Positions 40,071 through 48,680 of a DNA stretch of 64,000 nt are shown piece by piece; position 1 is the first letter of the stretch, and each line of letters begins with the position of its first letter. The notes beneath the pieces were generated by a model. It was not told where the DNA came from. It was given only the letters and a program-made list of their open reading frames with translations, and ran no database searches. Source of the DNA: Pseudomonas marginalis (GTDB lineage: Bacteria; Pseudomonadota; Gammaproteobacteria; Pseudomonadales; Pseudomonadaceae); contig NZ_VTFG01000001.1 of assembly GCF_008692035.1 (NCBI RefSeq), forward strand, positions 1,426,001-1,490,000. Reading direction: 5' to 3'. The position numbers and the translations under genes were made by a program.

Positions 40071-41164
40071 CAGGCAACCCTCGCGACGCGGCGCCCGGGG
40101 GCCTGGACCAAACGGCCCTGGCCATCGAACACAAACAGTTTATGGGTGGGGATGTACACACGGATCGGCGCGTCGACGTCGTACTCATGTACCCCCGGCA
40201 GGTGCAGCACCAGCAGGAAGTGCTCGCTGCGCACATGCAGGAAGGTTTCCGAACCGCTGATCTCGGCGACTTCCACGGTCACCGCCAGTTCGAGGTCGTC
40301 GTCGTTACTCGGCACCAGGCTGATATGGCTGGGGCGCACACCAAAGCGGAATTCGCCTTCGCCGATGGGGCGCAGGTCGACGTTCAGCGGGAAGTGCACG
40401 AAATTGGCGAAGCTCACCTCGTTACCGCTGATACGTCCCGGCATCAGGTTGATCGGCGGCTCGGAAAACAGCTCGGCGGCCAACACCGTTTGTGGTTGGT
40501 GATACACCTCGGCAGCCTTGCCGCTCTGGATCACCCGGCCTTCGTGAAGAATGGTGGTGGTGCCGCCCAGGGCCAGGGCCTCGTTCGGTTCGGTGGTGGC
40601 GTAGATGGCGATGGTGTGCCGCGCCTTGAACAGCTCGCGCATTTCCTGACGCAGCTCTTCGCGCAGTTTGTAGTCCAGGTTCACCAGCGGCTCGTCGAAC
40701 AGGATCAGTTCGGCATCTTTCACCAACGCGCGGGCCATGGCCGTGCGTTGCTGCTGGCCCCCGGACAACTCCAGCGGGTGACGTTGCAGGAATTTCTCGA
40801 TGCGCAGCATCCGCGCGGTTTCCAGCACCTTGCTCTGGATCAGCTCGTTAGACACACCGGCCTGGCGCAACGGCGAGGCGATGTTTTCGAACACGGTCAT
40901 GGTCGGGTAGTTGATGAACTGCTGATACACCATCGACACGTTGCGCAGGCGCACCGGTTTGTGGGTGACATCCACGCCGTTCATCAGGATGCGCCCGCTG
41001 TCGGGCTTGTCCAGGCCCGCCATCAGGCGCATCAGGCTGGTCTTGCCGGACAGGGTGCGGCCAAGCAGGACGTTGAAGGAGCCGGCTTCGAAGCGCAGGT
41101 TGGCGTCGTCGATCCAGGTTTGGCCTTCGACGACGCGGGAGACATGTTCCAGGGTCAATGACAT
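40070..41164 (-). CDS. Glycerol-type ABC transporter ATPase 1 (GlpS-like), H-loop histidine missing
   Basis: ATPase (364 aa), first gene of the operon. Walker A GRTLSGKT is at residues 35-42, the Q-loop at 81-82, signature LSGGQ at 133-137 and Walker B ILFDEPL with Asp157 and Glu158. Where the H-loop His is expected (YVTHD in the partner) this protein reads YATTE, giving Thr191. A C-terminal TOBE-type domain follows from about 240. It heterodimerises with ATPase 2. AAGGTCG precedes the ATG. A -24/-12 promoter lies about 45 nt upstream of the start. Confidence 0.9.
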
Positions 41165-41208
41165 GACACGACCTTTTTATTATTGGAATGAATCTGGCCA
41201 GTCGTCAG

Positions 41209-41224
41209 AGCGAGTTTCATGCCA
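41209..41224 (-). promoter_or_regulatory. Candidate sigma-54 (-24/-12) promoter for the glycerol-type ABC operon
   Basis: On the minus strand the sequence reads TGGCATGAAACTCGCT: GG, exactly ten bases, then GC, with one mismatch in each half to TGGCACG-N4-TTGCT. The GC is about 46 nt upstream of the ATPase 1 start codon, leaving a leader of roughly 35 nt. A sigma-54 activator gene is divergent from it, which supports the assignment. Confidence 0.65.
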
Positions 41225-41268
41225 AAAACGGCAGGTGCTTGATCCGCAAGGAAATGGATTGAACGTGA

Positions 41269-41348
41269 TGTTCAGGAGCGAACAGAAATGAACAGGTCTG
41301 GCTGAACAACTGAACAATCCGGGGGTTGACAATGAACAGTTATGAACA
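41269..41348. promoter_or_regulatory. Array of TGAACA boxes, candidate enhancer for the sigma-54 activator
   Basis: TGTTC-N6-GAACA (41269-41284) forms an inverted repeat. It is followed by five TGAACA hexamers starting at 41289, 41303, 41311, 41333 and 41343. Spacings of 22, 22 and 10 between the 41289, 41311, 41333 and 41343 copies keep the boxes on one face of the helix. The array lies 45-125 bp upstream of the -24/-12 promoter, the normal place for an AcoR-type activator. Confidence 0.6.
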
Positions 41349-41426
41349 ACACTCTTTGAACCCGATTGACTTCGTTGCATCCGTTGATTGTGCAAGACCC
41401 CAAAACAATAAAAAGAAGGTCGCCCC

Positions 41427-43244
41427 ATGGCCGAACCCCTGGCTCACGACACCCTTATCCAGGAATCCTGGCGCCGTTGCCGCGCCTTCGGCCTGGACCA
41501 CCAGAGCACGCCCAGCTTCGATCAACTGCCCGCCGAGGGCATCAGCCAATTGCTGGAAAGCCAGCATTCCCTGGTGCAGACCACGCACCAGGAAGTCCTG
41601 CCTTACTACGAAAACATCCTGAGTAATTCCAACTGCCTGATCATGCTGGCCGACAATCAGGGCCAGGTGCTGACCAGTTGGGGCACCCAGCGCTTTATCG
41701 AGCCCAAGCTGGCCCGAGGGTTCAGCGCCGGCGCCAGTTGGATGGAGCGTTCCAGCGGCACCAATGCCATCGGCACCGCACTGGCCTGTGCCCAGGCGGT
41801 GCATATCGAACATGACGAACACTTCCTCAAGGCCAACCGCTTCATGACCGGCTCGGCGGCGCCGATCTTCGATGCCCAGCGCGAAATCATCGCGGTGCTG
41901 GATGTCTCCAGTGACAGCTACCTGCCGCCCTCCCACACCCTGGGCATGGTCAAGATGATGAGCCAGACCGTGGAAAACCGGCTGATCCTCAACCTGTTTC
42001 GCGGCGAACACTTCCAGCTGACCTTCAACACCGGCCTGAGCAACCTCGACAGCCAATGGGCGGGCCTGCTGATCTTTGACGAGAGCGGCCAGGTGCTCTC
42101 GGCCAACCGCCGGGCCGACAACCTGCTGGGCATCAGTCTGTCGCGGGTGATGATCGACAGTCTGTTCAAGGTGTCGCTGCTGGAGTTGCTCAATCAGCCG
42201 GAGGGCCTGCCCTTTTCGCTGCAGGCGGCCGGACGCAATCGCTTCCAGTGCCTGCTGAAGCGGCCGAAGCAGATGCCGGTGCAGGCCCGCGTGTTCAGCG
42301 AGCCCATTGCGCCAAAGCCCGCCGCGATTGGCCTGAAGACCTTGCACTTTGGTGATGTGCGCGTGGAAAAAGCCGTGCGCCAGGCCGAGCGCCTGCTGGA
42401 GAAGGACATCCCGCTGCTGATCCACGGGGAAACCGGGGTGGGCAAGGAAGTCTTCGTCAAGGCCCTGCATCAGGCCAGTTCCCGCAGCCAGCAGGCGTTT
42501 ATCGCGGTGAACTGTGCGGCGATTCCCGCCGAGCTGGTGGAATCGGAACTGTTCGGCTACGAAAAAGGCGCGTTCACCGGCGCCAACCAGAAAGGCAGCA
42601 TCGGCCTGATCCGCAAGGCCGACAAGGGCACGCTGTTCCTCGATGAAATCGGCGATATGCCGCTGCCGACGCAAGCGCGCCTGTTGCGGGTATTGCAGGA
42701 GCGTTGCGTGCAACCGGTGGGCAGCAGCGAGTTGTTCCCGGTGGACTTGCGCATCATCTCGGCCACTAACCGAGCCTTGCGCGAGCAGGTCCAGGCCGGG
42801 CGCTTTCGCGAGGACTTGTACTACCGCATCGGCGGCCTGACCCTTGAATTGCCGCCGTTACGCGAGCGCAGCGACAAGCGGGCGCTGTTCCAGCAGCTGT
42901 GGCAGCAACACCGGGAGCCAAGCCAATGGGCCGGGCTCAGCGCCGAGGTGCTGGCGCTGTTCGAACAGCACCCGTGGCCCGGCAACCTGCGCCAGGTGAG
43001 CAGCGTGCTGCAGGTGGCGCTGGCGATGGCCGAGGAACAGCCGATCCGTCCGGAGCATCTGCCGGACGATTTTTTTGTCGATTTGAACCTGACGGCGCCA
43101 CTGCCCGCCAGTGAACACCTGGATGCCAGCATCGACCTGACCCAGCGCTTGAAGGCCGCCGGCGGGAATATTTCCCACCTGGCGCGGGAGCTGGGCGTGA
43201 GCCGCAACACCCTGTACAAGCGCCTGCGCCAGAACGAACGCTAG
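41427..43244 (+). CDS. Sigma-54-dependent activator, AcoR-like
   Basis: Enhancer-binding protein (605 aa). The N-terminal GAF-like sensor spans about residues 50-210 (SGTNAIGTALA then FMTGSAAPIFDAQ, a signature of the AcoR group), a PAS-like segment about 210-300 follows, then the AAA+ domain from about 310 with Walker A GETGVGKE, the sigma-54 contact loop GAFTGA and TLFLDEIGDMP. The Fis-type helix-turn-helix at the end reads ISHLARELGVSRNTLYKRLR. AcoR-like proteins respond to acetoin, glycerol-like or glycol compounds. It is divergent from the ABC operon with a matching promoter and box array. Its stop overlaps the convergent fecR stop. Confidence 0.94.
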   Translation: MAEPLAHDTLIQESWRRCRAFGLDHQSTPSFDQLPAEGISQLLESQHSLVQTTHQEVLPYYENILSNSNCLIMLADNQGQVLTSWGTQRFIEPKLARGFSAGASWMERSSGTNAIGTALACAQAVHIEHDEHFLKANRFMTGSAAPIFDAQREIIAVLDVSSDSYLPPSHTLGMVKMMSQTVENRLILNLFRGEHFQLTFNTGLSNLDSQWAGLLIFDESGQVLSANRRADNLLGISLSRVMIDSLFKVSLLELLNQPEGLPFSLQAAGRNRFQCLLKRPKQMPVQARVFSEPIAPKPAAIGLKTLHFGDVRVEKAVRQAERLLEKDIPLLIHGETGVGKEVFVKALHQASSRSQQAFIAVNCAAIPAELVESELFGYEKGAFTGANQKGSIGLIRKADKGTLFLDEIGDMPLPTQARLLRVLQERCVQPVGSSELFPVDLRIISATNRALREQVQAGRFREDLYYRIGGLTLELPPLRERSDKRALFQQLWQQHREPSQWAGLSAEVLALFEQHPWPGNLRQVSSVLQVALAMAEEQPIRPEHLPDDFFVDLNLTAPLPASEHLDASIDLTQRLKAAGGNISHLARELGVSRNTLYKRLRQNER

Positions 43245-44173
43245 CGCGGCTTGACCACCACCAGCAGGTCGGTGAAGTACTCCACCTGGATCGGCAGGTT
43301 ATCCGCCAGGGTCGACAGCGCCGCCGCCGTGTCATCCAGCTTGAACACCCCCGTCACCCGCAGGTTCTGCAAGGCCTGGGGGTCGAAGCGCAGCAGGCCG
43401 TGGCGGTAGCTGGCCAGGGTTTGCAGCACTTCGCTCAGGGGTTGGTCGTTGACCTTGAGCAGGCCACGGGTCCAGGCGTCCGGGTCGGTGTCGTCGGTGG
43501 CCTGGGGCGGTTGGGCGCGACCATGGTCGAGGATCGAACGCTGGCCGGCAGTGACCTTGACCCCTTCGCTGCTGTCCCCTTTGACCGCCACGGTGGACTC
43601 GATCACCGTCACCACCGTCGTGCCGTCTGGCGCGCGCCTGACCAAATAACGCGTGCCCAGTGCCGTTGCCGTGCCCTGGTCGGTACGCACCACGAAGGGC
43701 CGTTGCGCATCCTTGGCCACGTCGACCCAGAGTTCGCCTTGCAGCAGTTCGATCACCCGTTGGTGGCCGTCGAATTTCACGTCCACCGCCGAGTTGCTGT
43801 TGAGTTGCAACTGGCTGCCGTCTTCAAGGGCGATCTGGCGCCGCTCGCCCACGTCGGTGCGCTGGTCGGCCATCCACACCGGCAGGTGCGTAAGGCCCAG
43901 CCAGCCGCAGAGTAATACGCCGAGCACGCCCATCGCCTGGGCACCGCGCGCGCGACGCGGGGCAAATGCGCGGTTCAGGGCCACGCGTGCGGGTTGTGCA
44001 GGCAAGGCATCGAGGCTGCCCCACAGCGCGCGCATGCGGTCGATGGCAACCGCGTGGCGAGGGTCTGCCTGGCACCAGGCGTTGAAGGCCTGACGCTCGG
44101 CGTCGCTGACCTCTTCGTCGTGCAGGCGGGTCAGCCAATTCGCCGCTTGCTGGATGATCTGTTCGGAACTCAT
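43241..44173 (-). CDS. fecR: FecR-family anti-sigma regulator
   Basis: FecR-like inner-membrane sigma regulator (310 aa). The N-terminal cytoplasmic DUF4880 region (WLTRLHDEEVSDAERQAF and DPRHAVAIDRM) precedes one hydrophobic helix near residues 80-97. The periplasmic FecR domain (about 110-205; SQLQLNSNSAVDVKF, ELWVDVAKD) and a C-terminal STN-like region complete it. It normally receives a signal from an outer-membrane receptor and releases the sigma factor. Its start overlaps the sigma factor stop (ATGA). The adjacent receptor lacks the usual signalling domain, so the input is uncertain. Confidence 0.93.
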   Translation of the reverse strand: MSSEQIIQQAANWLTRLHDEEVSDAERQAFNAWCQADPRHAVAIDRMRALWGSLDALPAQPARVALNRAFAPRRARGAQAMGVLGVLLCGWLGLTHLPVWMADQRTDVGERRQIALEDGSQLQLNSNSAVDVKFDGHQRVIELLQGELWVDVAKDAQRPFVVRTDQGTATALGTRYLVRRAPDGTTVVTVIESTVAVKGDSSEGVKVTAGQRSILDHGRAQPPQATDDTDPDAWTRGLLKVNDQPLSEVLQTLASYRHGLLRFDPQALQNLRVTGVFKLDDTAAALSTLADNLPIQVEYFTDLLVVVKPR

Positions 44174-44712
44174 GCCAGCGGGTCTGCCGCGTGCAGGCTG
44201 TGGTAGCAGTGCACCAGGGCGCTGGAGATGTAGTTTTTGACAGTGCTGGCGGACACCTCCAGGCGCGTGGCGATTTCGCTGTAGGTCAGCCCGTCGAGGC
44301 GACTCAACAGGAAGGCTTCGCGAGCCTTGGCGGGCAAGCCGGCAAGCATTTCGGCGATGCGTTCCAGGGCTTGCAGGGCCACATGGATCGCGGCCGGATC
44401 GGGCATGCCGGCGTCCTCACTCTGGATCACCAGGGCTTCCATGTAGGCTTTTTCAATGCGTCGACGCCGGGCGCCATCGATCAGCAAACGCCCTGCGGTG
44501 GTGGCCAGGAATGCCCGGGGCTCCTGGATATTTTGCGGCTCGGCCAGCATCAGCACACGGATGAAGGCATCGTGGGCCAGGTCGGCGGCGTGCTGGGAAC
44601 ATCCCAGTTTTCTGCGCAGCCAGCCCTGCAACCAGCCGTGGTGCTCGCGGTACATCGCCGTAAGGGTCTGCTGACGCACTGAATCGCCCAGCGCGGCCGG
44701 AATGTCATGCAT
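44170..44712 (-). CDS. fecI: ECF sigma factor, FecI-like
   Basis: Extracytoplasmic-function sigma factor (180 aa). Region 2 is near residues 20-85 (HAADLAHDAFIRVL, FLATTAGRLLIDGARRR) and region 4 near 115-170 (LPAKAREAFLLSRLDGLTYS then EIATRLEVSASTVKNYI). ATG 44712 was chosen; an in-frame TTG lies two codons upstream. It forms a coupled pair with FecR, and the likely target is the TonB-dependent receptor gene located just upstream of it on the same strand. Confidence 0.93.
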   Translation of the reverse strand: MHDIPAALGDSVRQQTLTAMYREHHGWLQGWLRRKLGCSQHAADLAHDAFIRVLMLAEPQNIQEPRAFLATTAGRLLIDGARRRRIEKAYMEALVIQSEDAGMPDPAAIHVALQALERIAEMLAGLPAKAREAFLLSRLDGLTYSEIATRLEVSASTVKNYISSALVHCYHSLHAADPLA

Positions 44713-44833
44713 GCGCAAAAGAGTCTCAAATGGGAAGAGTTACCAATTGCGCAAACAATGCCAGTAAAACGGTGTAGGAGCAAGGCCCTCCCCGTCGCAG
44801 CCCGCTCGCCACAGGGGGCTGGATAGCTGCGGC

Positions 44834-46951
44834 TTAGCGCCAGCTCCATGAGACACCGGTGTAGATTCCGCGGCCGTCGGCCGGGGTTGAGCGTGCGACA
44901 TCCAGGCCCTTGTCGTCGTAGCCCGGCGTGACGGTGTTGGCGTAGCGACGGTTGGTGAGGTTGCGCAGGTCGACCCAGGCTTGCCAGTCCTGCTTGGGTG
45001 CGTCGTAGCCGAAGGTCGCGCCCAGAAGGGTGTAGGACGCGGCGTAATAGGAATTGGCGTAATCCACCGCCACCCGCGAGGAATGCTCGGTATTGAGGCT
45101 GGTGTAGAAGCCCGTCGGGTGGCTGTAGCGCAGTTGCGCCTGATAGTAGTGCTGGGGGATGCCCGGCAAGCGGTTGCCGCCGAAACGGTCGTCGTCGCGG
45201 TAGTGGAAGTCGCTGAAGGTATAGGCCTGGCGCAGGTCGAGCTTACCGCTGCGGCCACCGTCCCACAGCGGGCTGAGCAGGCCCAGTTCCACGCCCTGGT
45301 GCACCGTGGGGCTGGCGTTGGATTCGGCGACGATGGCATTGCTGGTCGAGGTCTGGGCCCGGGTTTCCACGGTGAGCAGTTCATGGCGTACTTCGGAGCG
45401 GTACAGCGCCAGGTCCCACTGGCCGAGCCATGCTTCGCCACGGCCACCGATTTCCAAGGTGGTGGCGGTCTGGTTTTTCAGGCTGACGCCTTCGCGCTGT
45501 AATCCAGTGGCCGGGCCGCTGCCCGCTGGAAAGTATTTGTTGGAACCCCAGATCATCGACCACGCATGCGGCGGCTCGACCGAGCGGCTCAGGTTGCCGT
45601 ACACCTGCAGCTGCGGGGTGAAGTCATAGCGTAGGCCGATGCGCGGCGCGTAGTCCCAGTCATGCTGGCTGAGCGGCGCCTGGCCTTCGGGATAGGTGAC
45701 CTGGGTCTCACGGCGGGTGTAGATCGCGGCCAGGCCGGTGGTCAGCCACAGGTCCTGGACCAGCTCCAGGTCGTTGCCGATATGCAGCACGGTGTCGGAG
45801 CCCAGGTAGCTGTAGTCGCGGGTCTTGGTGCCGGGGGCGTAGGTTGCGGTGTTGCCGGCCGGCGTGCGCACGTATTCCGACGTGCCGTTGTTGGGCATCG
45901 CCTGGGTGGTGCGCAGGCCGAGGGTGGTTTTGCTGTCGTGGCCGAACAGCGTGTCCTGGCGGATGTAATTCAGGGTGCTGCTGATATCGGTGTAGGCCAC
46001 CTTGAGACGGTTGGTGCCTTCGCGCAGGTCCATCGGGTAATCGTGATAGGCCAGCCCGACTTCCAGGCGCGAATTGTCGTCCAACTGCAAGGTGGTCTTG
46101 TTGGCGATCCAGGTGGAACCCGGTTGCAGGCGCTTGGAATCGCGGGCAACGTTGAGACTGTTGGCGGCACGCGGGTCGTGGCTGATCTGGGCGCGGGTGA
46201 GTTTGCCGGGGGTGTCGTTGGTGGTTTCGCGGTAGCGGAAATAAAAGCGGGTTTCCAGGTCCGGGTTGAAGCGGTAGCCGAAGTTGGCGGCCATGCCCTT
46301 GCCGGTGGCGGCGCTCTGGCGCTGGTAGCCGTCGGATTCCGAGTCGGTGAGGCTGATGTAGTAGTCGGCATCCCCCAGCACCTGGCCCGAACTGATCTCG
46401 CGCTGGGCATAGCCACGGCTGCCGGCTTCGTAGCGCACTTGCAGCTTGGGCGCATCGTAGCCGGTATGGGTCACGTAGTTGACCGCGCCGCCCAGGGCCA
46501 ACGCGCCTTGATCAAAACCGTTGGCGCCGCGCAGCACCTCGACGCGGCTTTGCCACAGCGGGTCCTTGAGTTCATAAGGGGTGCCGCCGGGGCCGGTCAG
46601 CGGCAAGCCATCGAACATCTCATAGAGCCCGGAGGCGTGGGCTCCTGGGCTGCGGTTCAAGCCCGAACCGCGAATGGACAGCTTCACCCCTTCGTTATTC
46701 GCCGCCTTGGCATACACACCCGGCTGGTACTTGAACACGTCTTCGTTGGTACTCACCCGCCCCTGCTGCACGCTGCTCATGTCGATGTAATTGGTGGCGC
46801 CGGGCACGCTCTTGAGCTGCGCCTGGGCCACTTCGCCGGCGCCGGCCTCGGGCGTGGTGACTTCGACCGGTGCCAATTGCAGGTCTTCGGCGTGCACCAG
46901 GGAGCTAAAGGTCAGGGCGGCGAACAGGAACGGAGGTGGGCGCAGCAGCAT
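44834..46951 (-). CDS. TonB-dependent outer-membrane receptor, no signalling (STN) domain
   Basis: Outer-membrane siderophore or metal-complex receptor (705 aa). The signal peptide is residues 1-21, ending VHA. The plug domain follows almost at once (VEVTTPEAG as TonB-box region, SIRGSGLNRSPGAHASGLYE, RVEVLRGANGFDQGALALGG), then a 22-strand barrel ending in Trp-Arg. FecA-type receptors that work with FecI and FecR have an extra N-terminal STN domain of about 80 residues. None fits between the signal peptide and plug here. ATG 46951 has AAGGA upstream. The ligand is not predictable; many relatives take iron citrate or hydroxamates. Confidence 0.93.
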   Translation of the reverse strand: MLLRPPPFLFAALTFSSLVHAEDLQLAPVEVTTPEAGAGEVAQAQLKSVPGATNYIDMSSVQQGRVSTNEDVFKYQPGVYAKAANNEGVKLSIRGSGLNRSPGAHASGLYEMFDGLPLTGPGGTPYELKDPLWQSRVEVLRGANGFDQGALALGGAVNYVTHTGYDAPKLQVRYEAGSRGYAQREISSGQVLGDADYYISLTDSESDGYQRQSAATGKGMAANFGYRFNPDLETRFYFRYRETTNDTPGKLTRAQISHDPRAANSLNVARDSKRLQPGSTWIANKTTLQLDDNSRLEVGLAYHDYPMDLREGTNRLKVAYTDISSTLNYIRQDTLFGHDSKTTLGLRTTQAMPNNGTSEYVRTPAGNTATYAPGTKTRDYSYLGSDTVLHIGNDLELVQDLWLTTGLAAIYTRRETQVTYPEGQAPLSQHDWDYAPRIGLRYDFTPQLQVYGNLSRSVEPPHAWSMIWGSNKYFPAGSGPATGLQREGVSLKNQTATTLEIGGRGEAWLGQWDLALYRSEVRHELLTVETRAQTSTSNAIVAESNASPTVHQGVELGLLSPLWDGGRSGKLDLRQAYTFSDFHYRDDDRFGGNRLPGIPQHYYQAQLRYSHPTGFYTSLNTEHSSRVAVDYANSYYAASYTLLGATFGYDAPKQDWQAWVDLRNLTNRRYANTVTPGYDDKGLDVARSTPADGRGIYTGVSWSWR

Positions 46952-47191
46952 GGGCGGATCCTTGGAATTCGGGGGCGTGAAAGGCTGGGCCGTCACGCGA
47001 ACAGTGATGGGAAGACAACGATGCCCGCCAAGTCACGCCTTGATAACGGACCAGACGCTTCCCACAACAGCGTCGGACCGGATTTATTTTTTAAGTCCAA
47101 AATCGAATTAATACATGCAAACTCAGTATTTAAAGAAATAACCAGTACCCATTACTGTGGAGCCATCGAGTCACCTACGAGATCGCCTCCC

Positions 47192-47350
47192 ATGCCTGCA
47201 TCCGCCACCGTCATCGACTTTACCCTCCACCGCAAACGCCGCCAGGCACGTGCTGCGGCCGAGTTGATGTGGGCGATGTACGCAGCGCGCGCAGGGTTGG
47301 CGGTGTTTACCACCCACGCCGCAACGCCCAGCGATACACGCCGGGCGTAG
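47192..47350 (+). CDS. Small arginine/alanine-rich ORF before the XRE regulator
   Basis: A 52-aa frame ending 4 nt before the start of the XRE-cupin gene. It begins MPASATVIDFTLHRKRRQAR and has a hydrophobic middle (AELMWAMYAARAGLAVF). The VIDF..R..R start recalls small proteins seen elsewhere in Pseudomonas, but I cannot name a family. The ribosome site is weak. It might be a leader peptide coupled to the regulator, or chance. Confidence 0.45.
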   Translation: MPASATVIDFTLHRKRRQARAAAELMWAMYAARAGLAVFTTHAATPSDTRRA

Positions 47351-47354
47351 GCCA

Positions 47355-47981
47355 ATGAATTTCCTGCATGTGATTCCCGAACCGCCCGAACCGCTGCCCA
47401 AGCCCAACACCGATGACGATGTGATCAGCCTGTGCGTGGCGCATAACCTGCAACGCCTGCGCAGCAAACGGTACTTGTCACTGGACGCCCTGGCACGCGC
47501 CTGCGGCGTGAGCCGGGCAATGCTGGCGCAGATCGAATCCGGGCGCAGCGTGCCGTCGATCAAGGTGTTGTGCAAAATTGCCAAGGGCTTGAAGGTGTCG
47601 GTGGCGGCGTTCCTGGAAGATCGCGCGTTCGAAGGAGTGGAAGTGTTGCCGGCGCAGCAGAGCAAGCGCCTGGTGAGTGCCGATGGCGCGTTTATCAGCC
47701 GCGCATTGTTTCCCTACGATACGGCACGCCAGTCCGAGTTCTACGAGATTCGCCTGCGGGCACTCGGCGAGGAAGTCTCCCAAGGCCACGGGCCGGGCAT
47801 CCAGGAAAACCTGGTGGTGGCCCAAGGCGTACTGGAAGTCAGCGTCAATGACGAGCGCTACCTGCTGTCCACCGGCGATTCAATCCTGTTCTACGCCGAC
47901 CAGCCCCACCGCTACCGCAACCCGGCGGACAGCGAAGCCGTGGCGTTCCTGGTGATCACCTACCCCGAGCGGCTGGATTAA
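47355..47981 (+). CDS. XRE-family regulator with C-terminal cupin
   Basis: Transcription factor (208 aa). The lambda-repressor-type helix-turn-helix covers about residues 28-85 (YLSLDALARACGVSRAMLAQ then IESGRSVPSIKVL). The cupin domain spans about 125-205, with a gap before HGPGIQENLVVAQGVLEV and STGDSILFYADQPHRYRN. This architecture is common in regulators of amino-acid, polyamine or detoxification genes. It is divergent from the TonB receptor gene, with about 400 bp between start codons that also hold the small ORF. Whether it controls the receptor is unknown. A bidirectional terminator follows. Confidence 0.9.
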   Translation: MNFLHVIPEPPEPLPKPNTDDDVISLCVAHNLQRLRSKRYLSLDALARACGVSRAMLAQIESGRSVPSIKVLCKIAKGLKVSVAAFLEDRAFEGVEVLPAQQSKRLVSADGAFISRALFPYDTARQSEFYEIRLRALGEEVSQGHGPGIQENLVVAQGVLEVSVNDERYLLSTGDSILFYADQPHRYRNPADSEAVAFLVITYPERLD

Positions 47982-47994
47982 TCACGGCAAAAAA

Positions 47995-48022
47995 AACGCC
48001 CCGACTTATCGGGGCGTTTATT
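47995..48022. terminator. Bidirectional intrinsic terminator
   Basis: AACGCCCCGA (47995-48004) pairs with TCGGGGCGTT (48009-48018), with TTATT after it on the plus strand and a run of A before it (T on the minus strand). It ends the XRE-cupin gene and, from the other side, the Met-rich gene. Confidence 0.88.
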
Positions 48023-48038
48023 CATCGCGCGGGACCTG

Positions 48039-48536
48039 TCAGCAGGTGCAGCACATCATCGGCATGCCGTTGCAGCTCATCATCATGGGCATGGCGCAGT
48101 CGTTCATCATTTTGTTCATGAGCATGCAGCAGTTGTTCATCATGTCCATGCTCATGCCCGGCATCGGCATCATTTTGCACATCATGCCGTCGGCCATCAT
48201 GGTGCATTCCATGACGCACTTCATCATGGGCATGGGCATGCCCATCATCGGCATCATGTTCATGCCGGTCATCATGGCCATGGCGTCCGCCGACATGCAC
48301 ATCATCGACAGGTTGGCGCACTGCATCATCATCGGCATGCCGCAGTTCATCATCATCGCCATCATTTCGGCATTGGTCTTGAACTGGGCCATGTCCATGC
48401 CGGCTGCCGGCTTCATGGTGCACATCATGGCGTCAGCGGCCATTTCGCATTTCATGGTGGCCATCATCATCGGCATGCCCATCATCGGCATCATTGGCAT
48501 GGAGGTGTTCATCGGCATCTGCATTGCATTCATCAT
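48039..48536 (-). CDS. Extreme methionine- and cysteine-rich protein with internal duplication
   Basis: A 165-aa protein containing 68 Met (41%) and 15 Cys (9%), no Trp or His, and few other large hydrophobic residues. It has two related halves of about 70 residues: MPMMPMMGMP...MKCEM...GMPMMMQC near 13-80 and MNMMPMMGMP...MKCVM...AMPMMMSC near 92-165. No signal peptide or lipobox is apparent, so it is probably cytoplasmic. GGAG lies 8 nt from the ATG, and non-Met codons mostly end in G or C as in host genes, so I accept the minus strand as coding. Thioether- and thiol-rich sequence suggests soft-metal (copper(I), silver) buffering or an oxidant sink. No known metal-binding family was recognised. 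Confidence 0.8.
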   Translation of the reverse strand: MMNAMQMPMNTSMPMMPMMGMPMMMATMKCEMAADAMMCTMKPAAGMDMAQFKTNAEMMAMMMNCGMPMMMQCANLSMMCMSADAMAMMTGMNMMPMMGMPMPMMKCVMECTMMADGMMCKMMPMPGMSMDMMNNCCMLMNKMMNDCAMPMMMSCNGMPMMCCTC

Positions 48537-48680
48537 GTTCGAAACTCCGTAATCGACAGGAAATGGCTAGGTTCTGGCGCCGATTCTAGAGAGACCTGAA
48601 GGCTGCGCAAGACGCCGGCAGAGCAGCAGGAACGGGTGTTCCCAGGCACGCTTAGTCGAACAAGACAGCGGTATTTGGCG

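Noticed and set aside
41326..41354. TTGACA in the activator-ABC intergenic region as a sigma-70 -35 box for the activator gene.
   Set aside because: No acceptable -10 hexamer lies 16-18 bp downstream, and the hexamer is embedded in the TGAACA array.
45662..47350. 562-codon plus-strand frame over the TonB receptor, ending at the small ORF before the XRE gene.
   Set aside because: Most of it is antisense to the receptor. Only the last 52 codons from ATG 47192 lie in intergenic DNA and were listed with low confidence.
48046..48552. 168-codon plus-strand frame opposite the Met-rich gene, isoleucine- and methionine-rich, looking like a membrane protein.
   Set aside because: It starts with GTG without a ribosome site. 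Its Ile-Met pattern is the mirror of ATG and similar codons on the other strand. The minus frame has a GGAG site, host-like codon endings and an internal protein repeat.
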